This document shows, piece by piece, positions 50,288 through 61,570 of a stretch of DNA of 64,000 nt. Each line of letters begins with the position of its first letter. Positions within the stretch are counted from its first letter, which is position 1. Origin of the DNA: Bacteroides rodentium JCM 16496 (lineage in GTDB: Bacteria; Bacteroidota; Bacteroidia; Bacteroidales; Bacteroidaceae). The stretch covers positions 1 through 64,000 of the forward strand of contig NZ_BAKJ01000008.1 of assembly GCF_000614125.1 (NCBI RefSeq), in the 5' to 3' direction. A model generated the notes under the pieces. The model did not search any database. It had not been told where the DNA came from and saw only the letters and a program-made list of their open reading frames with translations. The translations under genes were made by a program, and so were the position numbers.

Positions 50288-53200
50288 ATGTACAAATATA
50301 TTCTTTTTGTTTTTATACTTTTACAGACTGTCCTTCCTAGCCGTATGTGTGCACAGAAGCCCGATTATCGGTTGTTTCAGAATATCAGTCTAGGGACAGA
50401 GGCATCTGTCATCAGCTGTTTTCTGCAAGATACACAAGGACTGGTATGGATAGGTTCGGATAAAGGTCTGTTCAGCTATGACGGCTATTCCACCCAACCG
50501 CATTTCATCTTTGGCGAACGTAGCAATACGCGTATTTATTGCGGAGAAGTAGTAGACAGTACCTATCTTTATCTGGGAGCAGACAACGGGTTATTGATAT
50601 ACAATTACCGGACAGATACTTATGAGGAACCGGGAGTTGATTTTCCGACGGACATCCGTACACTGGTGATGTACGATGGATTGCTGTGGTTGGGCACACT
50701 GAACGGGCTGTATACGTATCATCCACAGACCCGTGAGATTTCTTCCGTAAAGGAAGGCATCCCTCATCAGACAATTTACTCTCTTATCCATTCTTCAGAC
50801 CATCAGCTTTACATTGGTACCTATAATGGCTGTTGCCGCTATACATCCGCTACCGGACGTTTTGAAATGATAGAACTACCTGCTAGCAGGAATAAAAGTA
50901 ATCTGTTTGTAAACTCTTTGTTGGAAGATGCGGTGAGGAAATGTATTTGGATAGGTACGGAAGGATGTCTTTTCAAATATACTCCTGCCGACGGGCAAAT
51001 ACAGAGAATTGATGCTTTTCATGACAATTCTGTCAAATCAATGGCTTTGGATGGATATGGGCAATTGTTGGTGGGGACAGACAATGGACTGTACATATAC
51101 GGAGAAGATTCACCTTTACAGCATATCGTGCATGATTCGCGGAACCTCCAGTCACTGTCCAACAACATTGTATGGACTGTTTATGCGGATTGTGAACGGA
51201 ATATCTGGCTGGGAACGGACTATGGCATATCTATGGCACGTTGTAAAGAGACATTACGCTATGTTCATATCGCGGATTACCGGGACGGGGGAAGGAAACC
51301 AGTTTTATTCCATGTTGCGTGATGTGCATGGTAATTTTTGGTTTGGGGGAACAAATGGACTTATCCGTTTCACGTTTTCTGAGGAGGAAAGGCCGGAAGG
51401 CCGGGTGCCGGGAAAGGGCAGGGATGTTACCTGGTACAAGATGGGAGATAAGAATTTTCCTTTGACCCATAACCGGGTACGACAGTTGTATGAAGACCGG
51501 GACGGATACCTTTGGGTGGCAACAGACGGGAGCATCAGCCGCTATGATGAGGAAAGTCGCCAGTTTATATCTTATAGTATAGTAGACAGTACCCGTCGCT
51601 ACAATACTAACTGGGCATATGGCCTTTTCGAAGACAAGAATGGAAAGTTATGGGTAGCTACTTGTTTGGGCGGTATTTTTGTCGTAGACAAACATAAACT
51701 GCTGCATGCCTCTACACAACCATATGTAGCCGAAGGAACCTATTCCATACACAATGGTTTGTCGGGTATGTTCATCAACCAGATGGTTCCCGACAGTGAA
51801 GGAAATGCACTGGCCCTGCTCAGTAGTGCCAACAGTATTGAGAAAATAAATTCTTCTACCAATAATATTACCCATATTGCTTCAGGAGAGTTCAAGGAGG
51901 GGCAAAGGCCCAATTTTGTCTTGTGTGCCGAGGATGGTTGTATTTGGATTGGCTTTCCCGGTGGAGTAATGCGTGTGGAGCCTTCGGATAATAGGGTAAA
52001 GGTTTTGCCGTTCGATGCTTTCAATCATTATGAAGTGCTTTCCATGATAGAGGCTGAAGGAAAGATATGGATATCCACTACTGACGGATTTTGGGTGGCA
52101 GACCAGCGGACATTGGAAGTGCGACGCCTGAGTATTGCCGACAAACGTTTTACCAGCTTGTTCTTTGATAGGAAAGAGGGTGAGCTATACTTGGGCACAG
52201 CGGATGGCTTTGCCATTTCCTCCCCGGATGCATTGCTGGCGGAACATCCGGAACGCCCGTTATTGCTGACAGCCCTTTATGTGAATAACCGGCTTTATTT
52301 GCCCGGTTCGGAGAAAAACTGCCGGAGCATCCGTCTTATGGAACAGATAAACTTGGAGTACAACCAGAATAATCTTGCTTTTGAACTGTCGGATTTGCCT
52401 TACTCGCTGGAGGAGAAAAGCAGGATTGTATATCGTCTGGAAGGGGTAGAGCGTGAGTGGACTCTTCTGGCTCCCAATACCAACCGCATCATTTATAATA
52501 ATCTGGATTATGGAAACTATCGGTTAATGGCAAGTAAGCTGGATTCCTATGGCAAACCCTTTGAACAAATATATAGTTTGGATGTCCATATCCTTCCACC
52601 ATGGTACTATACTTCGTGGGCGAAGGCATTTTATATGCTGTTATGCTGTGCTTTGATTATTTGGACCATTCACTTTTTCCGTGTGAAAAACCGCTTGAAA
52701 CTGGAACATTTGGAAAAGGAGAAGATTTTGGAACAGTCGCGTGCCAAACTGGAATTCTTTACCAATCTTTCCCATGACCTCAAGACACCTTTAAGTATGA
52801 TTATTGCTCCTATCAGCAGGATGCTGCCGGAAATCAGGAATCAGCAGGAGAAGAAGCAGCTCGAATTGGTTCAGCGCAATGCCATGAAACTGAATTCATT
52901 GATTCATCAAGGGCTGGACTTGAACCGGGTGGATAGCGGCAATAGGACTTTATTGATTTTATCACAGATAGAACTGGTCTCTTTTGCACGTGATTTGCTT
53001 GCACTCTATACAGAAGGGAAAATGAAGGAAAAACAGCTCGCTTGTGAATTTCGGACGAACCGGGAACAACTATACATTCAGATGGATGCCATCAAGTTGG
53101 AGTCTGTTTTGGATAATCTGCTTTCCAATGCTGTGAAATATACGCCGGAAGGCGGAACTGTTACTCTTTCTTTGGATGCTCCCGAAGGTGGGAGGGAGGT

Positions 53201-54233
53201 GTATATCTCTGTGGCAGATACCGGTACCGGAATACCAGTTCAGGACCAACCGTATATTTTCCAGCGTTTCTTCCAATCATCCAAGACTGCGGGAAAAAAT
53301 GAGGGAACTGGAATCGGACTTTATTTGGTGAAAACCTATACGGAATTGCATGGTGGCAATGTTCGGCTGATGTCAGAGGAGAATGTTGGTACTACGGTAA
53401 CCCTGACTTTGCCGGTTGTGAATCAAGAGCAGACAGCTCCGGTAGGGGTACCTGATTCATCACCGGATATTCTTTCACCGGATGCTCCTCTTGTATTGAT
53501 TGTAGATGATAATGCGGAAGTGGCGGAATTCATTTATCAGATTCTGCATGCCAAGTATCGCTGTCGTGTGGCAGAAAATGGTAAATCCGGATTGGAGCTT
53601 GCCATGGAATTGCTGCCCGATTTGATTGTTTCGGATGTAATGATGCCTGTAATGGATGGGTTAGAGATGGTACGGCGTTTGAAAAAACATATCCCTACAT
53701 CCACCATCCCAATCATTCTGCTGACGGCTAAGAGTGATAAGGAGACAGAACTCGAGAGTATACAGTTACACGTTGATACCTTCATAGCCAAACCTTTCGA
53801 GCCGGATATCCTGCTCTTGCGGGTGGAGCAGTTACTCTCCAGCAAGCAGACTCATGAGGCCAAGGCGCGTATGGAGGTACTTGCTACTCCGAAAGCGATA
53901 GAGGCCGTTTCGTATGACGAGAAATTTTTGGCAAATGTCACCCGCCTGATAGAAGAGCATATTTCGGATTCCGAGCTGAATGTGAATACCCTTTGTGACT
54001 GGGCGGCGACCAACAACAAGCAGATGTACCGCAAACTGAAACAGCTGACGGGAATGACCCCTGTGGAATATATCAAGTCCATCCGCATGAAAAAAGCAGC
54101 CATGTTGTTGCAGCAGAAAAAGTTTACAGTGGCAGAGGTAATGTATATGGTAGGCTTTTCCAATCACTCTTATTTTTCTAAATGTTTTCAGGCAGAGTTC
54201 GGACTTCCCCCTAAACAATACGCGGCGGAATAA
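50288..54233 (+). CDS. Hybrid two-component system regulator (HTCS) of the galactan locus, one frameshift
   Basis: About 1315 residues after repair. Signal peptide MYKYILFVFILLQTVLPSRM, two Reg_prop propellers (GLVWIGSDKGLFSYDG; LWVATDGSISRYDEES), Y_Y_Y domain, a membrane helix near 778-800, HisKA with His830 in FTNLSHDLKTPLSMI, ATPase (VADTGTGIP, GTGIGLYLVKTY), receiver with Asp1117 in LIVSDVMMPVMDG, and AraC-type HTH (NHSYFSKCFQAEFGLP). Two bases are lost near 51277 so that the GAT-ATT codons of HIADITGTGEG are misread. It faces the SusC gene and senses a galacto-oligosaccharide in the family model. An alternative start is ATG 50270. Confidence 0.92.
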
Positions 54234-54245
54234 TGCCGCTTTTAT

Positions 54246-54297
54246 AAGGACAAACCCTCATCAGAATATATCTGGTGAGGGTTTGTCCTTTTTTTAT
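54246..54297 (+). terminator. Terminator of the galactan HTCS
   Basis: A 20-base stem (54246-54265 with 54271-54290, one G-U type mismatch), loop ATATA and a run of T. It separates the HTCS from the susC promoter. Confidence 0.9.
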
Positions 54298-54341
54298 CCT
54301 CTTATGTCCGATATCTGCTTTCGGGGAAAATGATGTTGCTC

Positions 54342-54375
54342 TAAATTTGCCGGTGAAAGGCAAGACCTAAATTTG
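54342..54375 (+). promoter_or_regulatory. susC control region with two TAAATTTG boxes
   Basis: TAAATTTG occurs at 54342-54349 and again at 54368-54375, both in the frame CTAAATTTG, 26 bases apart. Each matches the -7 consensus. For the first, TTTC at 54319-54322 is at 19 bases. Either two starts, or one promoter and a regulator half-site. The leader to ATG 54466 is about 85-115 bases. Confidence 0.5.
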
Positions 54376-54465
54376 ATAGCGGAAGAATAGACTCCTGGTT
54401 ACAGATACTTTCTTACGTACAAATATACAGATAATTGATATTGTTAACTTTAATTTATTGAATGC

Positions 54466-57400
54466 ATGAAGCAAGTTAATCTTAGAATCTATCGGATGAT
54501 TCTGCCCTTAATCCTAGGGCTATTCTTGTCAGTAGGCACTTATGCACAAAGCATCACTGTGAAAGGGCATGTTAAAGATGCCCTGGGTGGAGTGATAGGC
54601 GCAAGTGTAGTAGAAAAAGGAAATACCACAAACGGGACTATCACCGATCTTGACGGTAATTTTTCACTGAATGTACCCAAAGGTTCTACTTTGGTAGTTT
54701 CTTTTATCGGTTATAAGACTCAGGAGGTTGTTGCAGCTTCCAGTGTAGTCGTGACCCTGCAGGAAGACAGTGAATTGTTGGATGAGGTTGTGGTCATCGG
54801 TTACGGTGTGGCTAGGAAAAATGATTTGACCGGGTCTGTAACGGCAATTAAACCGGATGAAATGAACAAGGGGCTGACGACATCTGCCCAAGACATGATG
54901 CAAGGCAAGATTGCCGGTGTCAGTGTTGTCAACAATGGTGGTGAGCCGGGTGGCAGTGCCACTATTCGTATCCGTGGCGGTTCTTCATTGAATGCCAGTA
55001 ATGACCCGTTGATTGTAATTGACGGACTTGCCATGGATAATTATGGAGTGCAAGGAATGTCCAATCCGTTGGCTTTGGTAAATCCGGCTGATATAGAAAG
55101 TTTTACTGTGTTGAAAGATGCTTCGGCTACAGCCATTTATGGTTCCCGTGCCTCCAATGGCGTTATCCTGATTACCACTAAAAAAGGACAGAGTAACTCT
55201 AAGCCCCGTATTTCTTATAATGGTAATGTGTCCGTCAGCATGGTTACGGACAAACTGGATGTACTGAATGCCAAAGAGTTCATGAAACTTGTACAGGACA
55301 CATATGGTTATTCTGATGAAGAGTTTCTGGCGAGTGCGGAATATCAGGCATTAGGATATACGAATGCTCAAGGTGAGCATCTTTTTGCCGATACCGACTG
55401 GCAGGACGAGATTTATCGTACGGCAGTCAGTACCGACCATAATATCACTGTTTCCGGTGGATTGAAGAATATGCCTTATCGTGTTTCCCTGGGCTACACC
55501 AATCAGCAAGGTATCTTGAAAACATCAAGTTTTGAGCGTTATACAGCCAGTGTGAATCTTTCCCCTTCTCTTTTTGATGAGCATTTGAAGGTTAACTTCA
55601 ACGCAAAGGGCATGTATTCTGTGACAAGCTATGCCAATACCGATGCCATTGGAGCTGCCACTTCAATGGACCCTACCAAGCCGGTTTATGGCAGAACGGA
55701 ATTTTATGATAAAAACTTCGGTGGATATTGGGAATGGCCCGAAGCAGTAGACTGGAAAGATTCTGAATGGGGATACAACATCAATACTTTGGCTACGGCC
55801 AATCCCGTCGGGATGCTGAATAACCGTTCGGATAAAGGAAAGTCAAAAGTGCTGATGGGGAACATCGAACTGGATTATAAGATTCATGGTTTCGAGGATT
55901 TGCATTTGCATGTCAATGGTGGTATGGATGTGGCAAGCGGCAAGTCCAACAAGAATTACAACCGTTTTGACCTTGACAATTATTATTATGGACGTGTCGG
56001 TTGGAATACACAGGATACATACAATTTGTCATTGAACATGTATGTACAGTACATGAAGGACTTCGGGAAAGCGCACCATTTTGATATCATGGCCGGTTAT
56101 GAATGGCAGCATTTCCACAAAGAGACAGATTACTATTATTATGGAACTTACCCTGATACGAACCTTGAACATGCCGGTGAAATCTATAATCCGTCAGAAA
56201 ATACACTCTACAAGACGGAGAACTATCTGGTTTCTTTCTTTGGCCGTATGAACTACTCTTTACTCGACCGTTATCTGCTGACCTTCACCTTGCGTGATGA
56301 TGGCTCTTCCCGTTTCTCCAAAAAGAACCGTTGGGGATTGTTCCCGTCCGTTGCATTGGCATGGAAGGTGAAAGAGGAGGGTTTCTTGAAAGATGTGGAT
56401 GCTGTTTCCGATTTCAAGTTTCGTGCAGGTTATGGTATCACCGGACAGCAGGAAGGCATTGGCGATTATACCTATTTCGCTTCATATACCCCCAATTCGG
56501 AAGGAGCATATTATCCGGTTTTGGGTAATGGCATCACTTACCGTCCGGATGCCTATAATAATGACTTGACCTGGGAAAAGACCACTACTTATAACATTGG
56601 GGTTGATTTGGGATTCCTGGACAACAGAATCACTGCCAATTTTGATTATTACTATCGCAAGACGAAGGATTTGATTAATGATGTTTATGTAGCTGCCGGT
56701 TCCAATTTCAAGAATAAGGTGACGAGCAATATCGGTTCACTGCATAATAAAGGTTTTGAATTTGCAGTGACATGGAGAGCCATTCAGCAGAAGGATTGGC
56801 GTTGGGAGTTGGGATTCAATCTGACACACAACACTAATGAAATAGACGAGCTGGTGAAGAGTACAGGTGACAAATACATCATTCGTCATGGAGGAATTGC
56901 CGTTGGTGATAGTGGTTCCAATGGAATCAAGGGATATTCCGTAGGCGAGGCTGTCTCTGCCTTCTACACCTATCAGCAAGTCTATGATGAGAAAGGCCAG
57001 CCGATAGAGGGCGAATTCGTGGACCGTGACAATAATGGCATCATCAATGATAACGACCGTTATTTCTATAAGAAATCAGACCCGGACGTATTGATGGGAC
57101 TTTCCTCGAAATTGATTTATAAAAATTGGGATTTTAGTTTCTCGCTGCGTGCCAGTCTGGGTAATTATGCTTATAATGCTGTTGAATGTAGCCGTTCTGA
57201 TTTGTCGGTTACCGGTATTTATTCGGGCAACGCATGGCACAATGTGCCTCAAATGTCACTGGCCAAGAACTGGAAGAAAGTGGATGCCTTGGATGCCCTT
57301 TCTGATTATTTCATCCAGAATGCCTCTTTCTTGAAGTGTGACAACATTACGCTGGGCTATTCTTTCGACAAATTGTTCGGGCAGAAAATCAGCGGGCGTG

Positions 57401-57534
57401 CTTATCTCACGGCCCAGAATGTGTTTACGATAACCAAGTACAAAGGTCTGGATCCTGAAATCAACGGTGGATATGATGGCAGTATCTATCCTCGTCCTCT
57501 GGTGGGAATTTTCGGACTCAGCCTTAATTTTTAA
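54466..57534 (+). CDS. susC: SusC/RagA-type TonB-dependent outer-membrane transporter
   Basis: 1022 residues, intact. Signal peptide (MKQVNLRIYRMILPLILGLF), a carboxypeptidase-D-like domain (VKDALGGVIGASVVEKG), TonB box-like DEVVVIGYG, plug with GGSATIRIRGGSSLNASNDP and VIDGLAMDN, then a 22-stranded barrel. It imports galacto-oligosaccharides with SusD, powered by TonB. The barrel ends in LVGIFGLSLNF, with the final aromatic. The HTCS lies upstream and SusD starts 21 bases after the stop. Symbol is for the family, not an exact orthologue. Confidence 0.93.
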   Translation: MKQVNLRIYRMILPLILGLFLSVGTYAQSITVKGHVKDALGGVIGASVVEKGNTTNGTITDLDGNFSLNVPKGSTLVVSFIGYKTQEVVAASSVVVTLQEDSELLDEVVVIGYGVARKNDLTGSVTAIKPDEMNKGLTTSAQDMMQGKIAGVSVVNNGGEPGGSATIRIRGGSSLNASNDPLIVIDGLAMDNYGVQGMSNPLALVNPADIESFTVLKDASATAIYGSRASNGVILITTKKGQSNSKPRISYNGNVSVSMVTDKLDVLNAKEFMKLVQDTYGYSDEEFLASAEYQALGYTNAQGEHLFADTDWQDEIYRTAVSTDHNITVSGGLKNMPYRVSLGYTNQQGILKTSSFERYTASVNLSPSLFDEHLKVNFNAKGMYSVTSYANTDAIGAATSMDPTKPVYGRTEFYDKNFGGYWEWPEAVDWKDSEWGYNINTLATANPVGMLNNRSDKGKSKVLMGNIELDYKIHGFEDLHLHVNGGMDVASGKSNKNYNRFDLDNYYYGRVGWNTQDTYNLSLNMYVQYMKDFGKAHHFDIMAGYEWQHFHKETDYYYYGTYPDTNLEHAGEIYNPSENTLYKTENYLVSFFGRMNYSLLDRYLLTFTLRDDGSSRFSKKNRWGLFPSVALAWKVKEEGFLKDVDAVSDFKFRAGYGITGQQEGIGDYTYFASYTPNSEGAYYPVLGNGITYRPDAYNNDLTWEKTTTYNIGVDLGFLDNRITANFDYYYRKTKDLINDVYVAAGSNFKNKVTSNIGSLHNKGFEFAVTWRAIQQKDWRWELGFNLTHNTNEIDELVKSTGDKYIIRHGGIAVGDSGSNGIKGYSVGEAVSAFYTYQQVYDEKGQPIEGEFVDRDNNGIINDNDRYFYKKSDPDVLMGLSSKLIYKNWDFSFSLRASLGNYAYNAVECSRSDLSVTGIYSGNAWHNVPQMSLAKNWKKVDALDALSDYFIQNASFLKCDNITLGYSFDKLFGQKISGRAYLTAQNVFTITKYKGLDPEINGGYDGSIYPRPLVGIFGLSLNF

Positions 57535-57555
57535 TCCTTTAAAACTAAGAATAGT

Positions 57556-59168
57556 ATGAAATTCAACAATATGAAATCATTAATTCCGGTTGCTGCCTTT
57601 ACACTTATGATAGGGTTTTCGTCTTGTGTGGGAGATTTGGATGTGAAGCCTATCAATCCGCAGCAAACCATGACTTTGGATCAAGATGCTCTTTTTAACA
57701 AGATATATGCAAGCTTCTGTTTGACCGGACAGACCGGCCCGAGCGGTAATGCGGATATTGACGACATGGACGAAGGACGTTCAGAGTTTTTCCGCATGGC
57801 ATGGAACCTGAATGAGCTCACTACGGATGAGGCACACTGGATATGGCTCACAGATACCGGTATGGATGAAATGCTCCACAATTCTTATGGAGCGAGTGCC
57901 GCATTCTCTATCGGACTATATTATCGTCTTTATTTTACTGTCACGTTGTGTAACTTCTTCTTGGAGCAGATTCCGGATGATGGCGGTACGTCTTCCATGC
58001 AACGTGCGGAAGTCCGTTTTATCCGCGCTTTACAGTATTATTATATCATGGACTTGTATGGTAACGCAGCATTTACGGAAGAAGTCTCTTCTGAATTGGC
58101 AGAACGCTATACACGTACCCAGTATTTCGATTATATTGAGAAAGAACTGAAAGAGTGTGAGGCTGATATGGCAGAACCGGGACAGAATACTTATGGGCGT
58201 GTTGACAAGGTAGCTGCATGGAATTTGCTGGCCCGTCTCTACTTGAATGCTGAGGTTTATACCGGTACTGCCCAGTGGCAGAATGCCATGGATTACGCAG
58301 AAAAGGTGATAAACAACGGATATTATCATCTGTGTACGGAGGGAGCTACCAATCCGGTGACTGGTGAGGTTTATTCCGCCTATCAGATGCTTTTCCTGGC
58401 AGACAACAATACGAATGGGGCACAGTATGAAAACATTTTTCCGATACTCTTTGACGGGGTTACTACAAAAAGCTATGGTGGGATGAATTTTCTGGTTCTT
58501 GCCACTTATAATTCAACAATGGATGTTACAATTCCTTCCGGCACGAATTGCAGCTGGGGAAAGTGCGCCCGGGTCCGCAAGCAATTGCTTGACAAGTTCT
58601 ATACGGCAACTCCTCCTTCGGGAAAGACGGTTGCGGAAATGACAGCTCCGGCCAATGATGACCGTGCTCTTTTCTATGGTGACGGCTTTTCCGCTTCCAT
58701 TAAAGACGAAACGGATGCGACTGCAGGTTTTGCATGTGTGAAGTTTCGTAATGTCCGTTCGGATGGACAATCCAATCAGGTGGTCGATTATGTAAATGCG
58801 GACCTTCCTTTTTTCCGTGTTGCTGAGGCTTATTTGATTTATGCAGAAGCTTCTACCGTTTGAACGGGTCTAATGCGGATGCAAAGGAGAAAATCAATGA
58901 ACTCCGTTCCCGTGCCAATGCTGCCCAGAAGAATCTATATACGTTGGATGATATTTGTGATGAGTGGGCGAGAGAATTCTGGTTTGAAGGCCGCCGCCGC
59001 ATGGATTTGATACGGTTCAATAAATATGCCGGTCAGGCATCCTATAAATGGGAATGGATGGGAGGCACTTATGAAGGTGCGCAATTCAGCAATATCAGAG
59101 CAATTTTTGCGCTTCCTGAAAACGATTTGGCGAACAATTCCAACTTAATTCAGAATCCGGGTTATTAA
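57556..59168 (+). CDS. susD: SusD/RagB-type surface glycan-binding lipoprotein, one frameshift
   Basis: 537 residues after repair. Lipoprotein signal ending FSSC (Cys near 25) after MKFNNMKSLIPVAAFTLM, SusD N-terminal helices (QRAEVRFIRALQYYYIMDLY) and the C-terminal SusD domain (DEWAREFWFEGRRRMDLIRF). One C is lost near 58857 (AEASTR then LNGSNADAKEK). It closes the SusC pore as a lid and binds the glycan at the cell surface. The gene lies between susC and the susE-like gene with gaps of 21 and 18 bases. Confidence 0.92.
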
Positions 59169-59186
59169 TCAAAAAAAGAACAGAAT

Positions 59187-60355
59187 ATGAAAAGATATTT
59201 ATTCACTTTGTTGTTGGCGGGATTGGCGATGTTCACTGCATGTACAGATGATAGAGACTCCAATCCGACAGTACAGCAACCCAGTACTTTCGAACTGAAT
59301 ATGCCTGCCTTGGGAGGCGGTGTATATGACTTGGCTAACACAGACTCCATCAGGTTGACCTATGAACAACCAGACTATGGTTATACGGCTCCCGTCAAGT
59401 ATTATGCGCAGATTTCCGTCTCCGGTACCTGGAATGACGCCACTTCTGCAGAAGCGGATGACGCTACATATATCGAAATGGACGGCTCTGTTACAGTTTG
59501 TGAGTTTGGTGCGGCGGCTGATTTGGTGAACAAAGCTATCATGAAATTGGGCAATTATACTGACCCGAGCCAACTGCCTGCTGAGGGGATATCCTTGTAC
59601 GTGAGAATGAGGGCAAGGCTGAATGCCGGTTACGAGTGCTATTCAAATGTCATAGAACTTTCTGTTGCTCCCTATTATGTAGCTTTGGTATCAGCTGCTC
59701 CGGAACTGTGGTACCTGATTGGAAGCTGTATCGGTGATGGCTCTTGGGGAAGCGAAGTAGGTACGGGAGTCATTCCATTGTCACCGGTGGAAGGTGCCAA
59801 GTATGATGATGTGACGGGTAAGGGAGAATTGACCTATACCGGTTACTTCCCGTCCGACAAAGGTTTCAAGATTGTAAGGGTGCCCGGTGAGTGGGATGAC
59901 CAGTGGGGAGCTGATGGAGGTGACTTCAACAAACCGCGTCTCAAGGATGCCGATGGTGAGGGAAGTGATTTTTATGTTCCTGCCAGTGGATATTATAAGA
60001 TTTCCTTGAACACGAAAGAGAACACTCTCTCCATCGTTGCCACTGATGAACCGAAAAATGTTTATGATGGATTATTGATTTCCGGTGACTTCAACGGTTG
60101 GGGTACTGATACGAAGATGATTCCCGTAAATACGGTTGAAGGCGTGGTCAATCATGTCTGGAAGTATGAGTTGGATGCGACAAGTGGAGATACCACGGCA
60201 AAATTCTTATATGCTGGATGGACCCCCAACTGGGGAGCTTCCACTTTCCCATATGGATTCGGAGTGAACGGAGTGCCAATATTCCGGTAGTTGCCGGCAA
60301 ATACATAGCTATCCTGAATGACATTGACGGTTATTATCATTTCTTCAGCAAATAA
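59187..60355 (+). CDS. SusE-like surface glycan-binding lipoprotein, one frameshift
   Basis: 389 residues after repair. Lipoprotein signal MKRYLFTLLLAGLAMFTAC (Cys19), an N-terminal SusE domain (about 30-150) and two later beta-sandwich domains with the pattern WYLIGSCIGDGSW and LISGDFNGWGTDTKM, as in SusE/SusF-type starch and glycan binders. One base is lost near 60272 (GVNG then ANIPVVAGKYIAILND), and the true stop is TAA 60353-60355 (DGYYHFFSK). It probably holds galactan at the surface next to SusD and GH53. Confidence 0.85.
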
Positions 60356-60383
60356 TTAATAAAATAATAAGGTAAGATTCGAT

Positions 60384-61493
60384 ATGAAGAAAAAAGTATT
60401 GTTTTCAGGAATTCTGCTGGCTTTCCAAGTATTATCGGGGCATGCCCAGCAGCGTCTTTTGGGGGGAGATATTTCTTTGCTCCCCTCTTACGAGGCGGCA
60501 GGAACTGTATATAGAAATGCAGTTGGAGAGCCGGTTGCTCCCCTTGACTTTTTCAAGGAACAAGGTTGGAATGCCGTTCGTGTACGGCTTTTCGTTGAGC
60601 CTTCCAAAGCCTCTGCGGAGCATAAGGGAGAAGGAGTATGCCAGGATTTGGATTACGTAACCAAATTCGGACAACGGATAAAGGATATGGGTTATCAGTT
60701 CATGCTCGACTTTCATTATTCCGATACATGGGCTGACCCGGGGAAACAGTTCATGCCGGACCGTTGGCTGGATGCCGAAACGGCCTCATTGCCTGACAGT
60801 GTGTACCGATACACTAAAAACACCCTTCGGTCTATGGTGGAAGCTGGTGCATGTCCCGATTTGATACAAGTCGGAAATGAGATAACGAATGGGATGATGT
60901 GGCCTGCTGCCAAAGTCGATCCGTTGGGAAGTGATAACTGGGATTTGTTAGTGAGACTTTTGGAAAGTGGCGCCAGGGCTTGCCGTGAAGTTTGTCCCAA
61001 AGCAAAGATAATTATCCATACCGAGAAAGCCGGCGAATGGAATAAAACCAAGGCCTACTACAATCGTCTGCAGCAGCTTGATTATGATATTATCGGACTC
61101 AGTTATTATCCTATGTGGCACAAGGCGGTGGGGGTACTTGCCGCCACGCTCGATTCTTTGGCAGTCCACTTCCCGAATAAGGAGGTGATGATAGTGGAGA
61201 CTGCAGCCTATTATTCGCACGAGAATGACAGATGGGCAAAAAGTGCGGACGAATATTCCGAGTTTTATCCGGTCAGTGCAGAAGGGCAACGTATCTTTAC
61301 TCGTGAGCTGGTAGCTGAACTGCGCCGTCATGCCAATGTAACCGGGCTGTTCTGGTGGTTTCCCGAGGAGAATGCCAGTGGCAATGCTGTGACGGAGGGA
61401 TGGTTGAACCGTGGACTCTTTGATAACCATACGGGAAAGGTGCTTCCGGCAATGGAAGAGCTCAGTCGGTTTGTACAGCCGATTGACCGTTGA
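60384..61493 (+). CDS. GH53 endo-beta-1,4-galactanase
   Basis: 369 residues, intact. Signal peptide MKKKVLFSGILLAFQVLSGHAQ without a lipobox, so it may be periplasmic or secreted. The barrel shows LLGGDISLLPSYEAAG, WNAVRVRLFVEP, the acid/base Glu166 in QVGNEITNGMMWP, LDFHYSDTWADPGKQ and the nucleophile Glu272 in IVETAAYY, all typical of GH53, which cuts beta-1,4-galactan side chains of pectin and arabinogalactan I. It starts 28 bases after the SusE-like gene. A second GH53 follows. Confidence 0.92.
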   Translation: MKKKVLFSGILLAFQVLSGHAQQRLLGGDISLLPSYEAAGTVYRNAVGEPVAPLDFFKEQGWNAVRVRLFVEPSKASAEHKGEGVCQDLDYVTKFGQRIKDMGYQFMLDFHYSDTWADPGKQFMPDRWLDAETASLPDSVYRYTKNTLRSMVEAGACPDLIQVGNEITNGMMWPAAKVDPLGSDNWDLLVRLLESGARACREVCPKAKIIIHTEKAGEWNKTKAYYNRLQQLDYDIIGLSYYPMWHKAVGVLAATLDSLAVHFPNKEVMIVETAAYYSHENDRWAKSADEYSEFYPVSAEGQRIFTRELVAELRRHANVTGLFWWFPEENASGNAVTEGWLNRGLFDNHTGKVLPAMEELSRFVQPIDR

Positions 61494-61540
61494 TTTCAAA
61501 TTATTGGGAACCTCATCCCTTAGTAAATGTGCTAAATTAT

Positions 61541-61548
61541 TATATTTG
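61541..61548 (+). promoter_or_regulatory. -7 element before the second GH53 gene
   Basis: TATATTTG, a full match to TAnnTTTG, 23 bases before the ATG at 61571. No TTTG at the right distance, so a secondary promoter at most. Confidence 0.4.
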
Positions 61549-61570
61549 CGGAAATAATTAAGATAACGCC

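Noticed and set aside
464..60355. Widespread pseudogenes
   Set aside because: Frame breaks are in essential genes and follow a homopolymer-loss pattern, so sequence error is far more likely.
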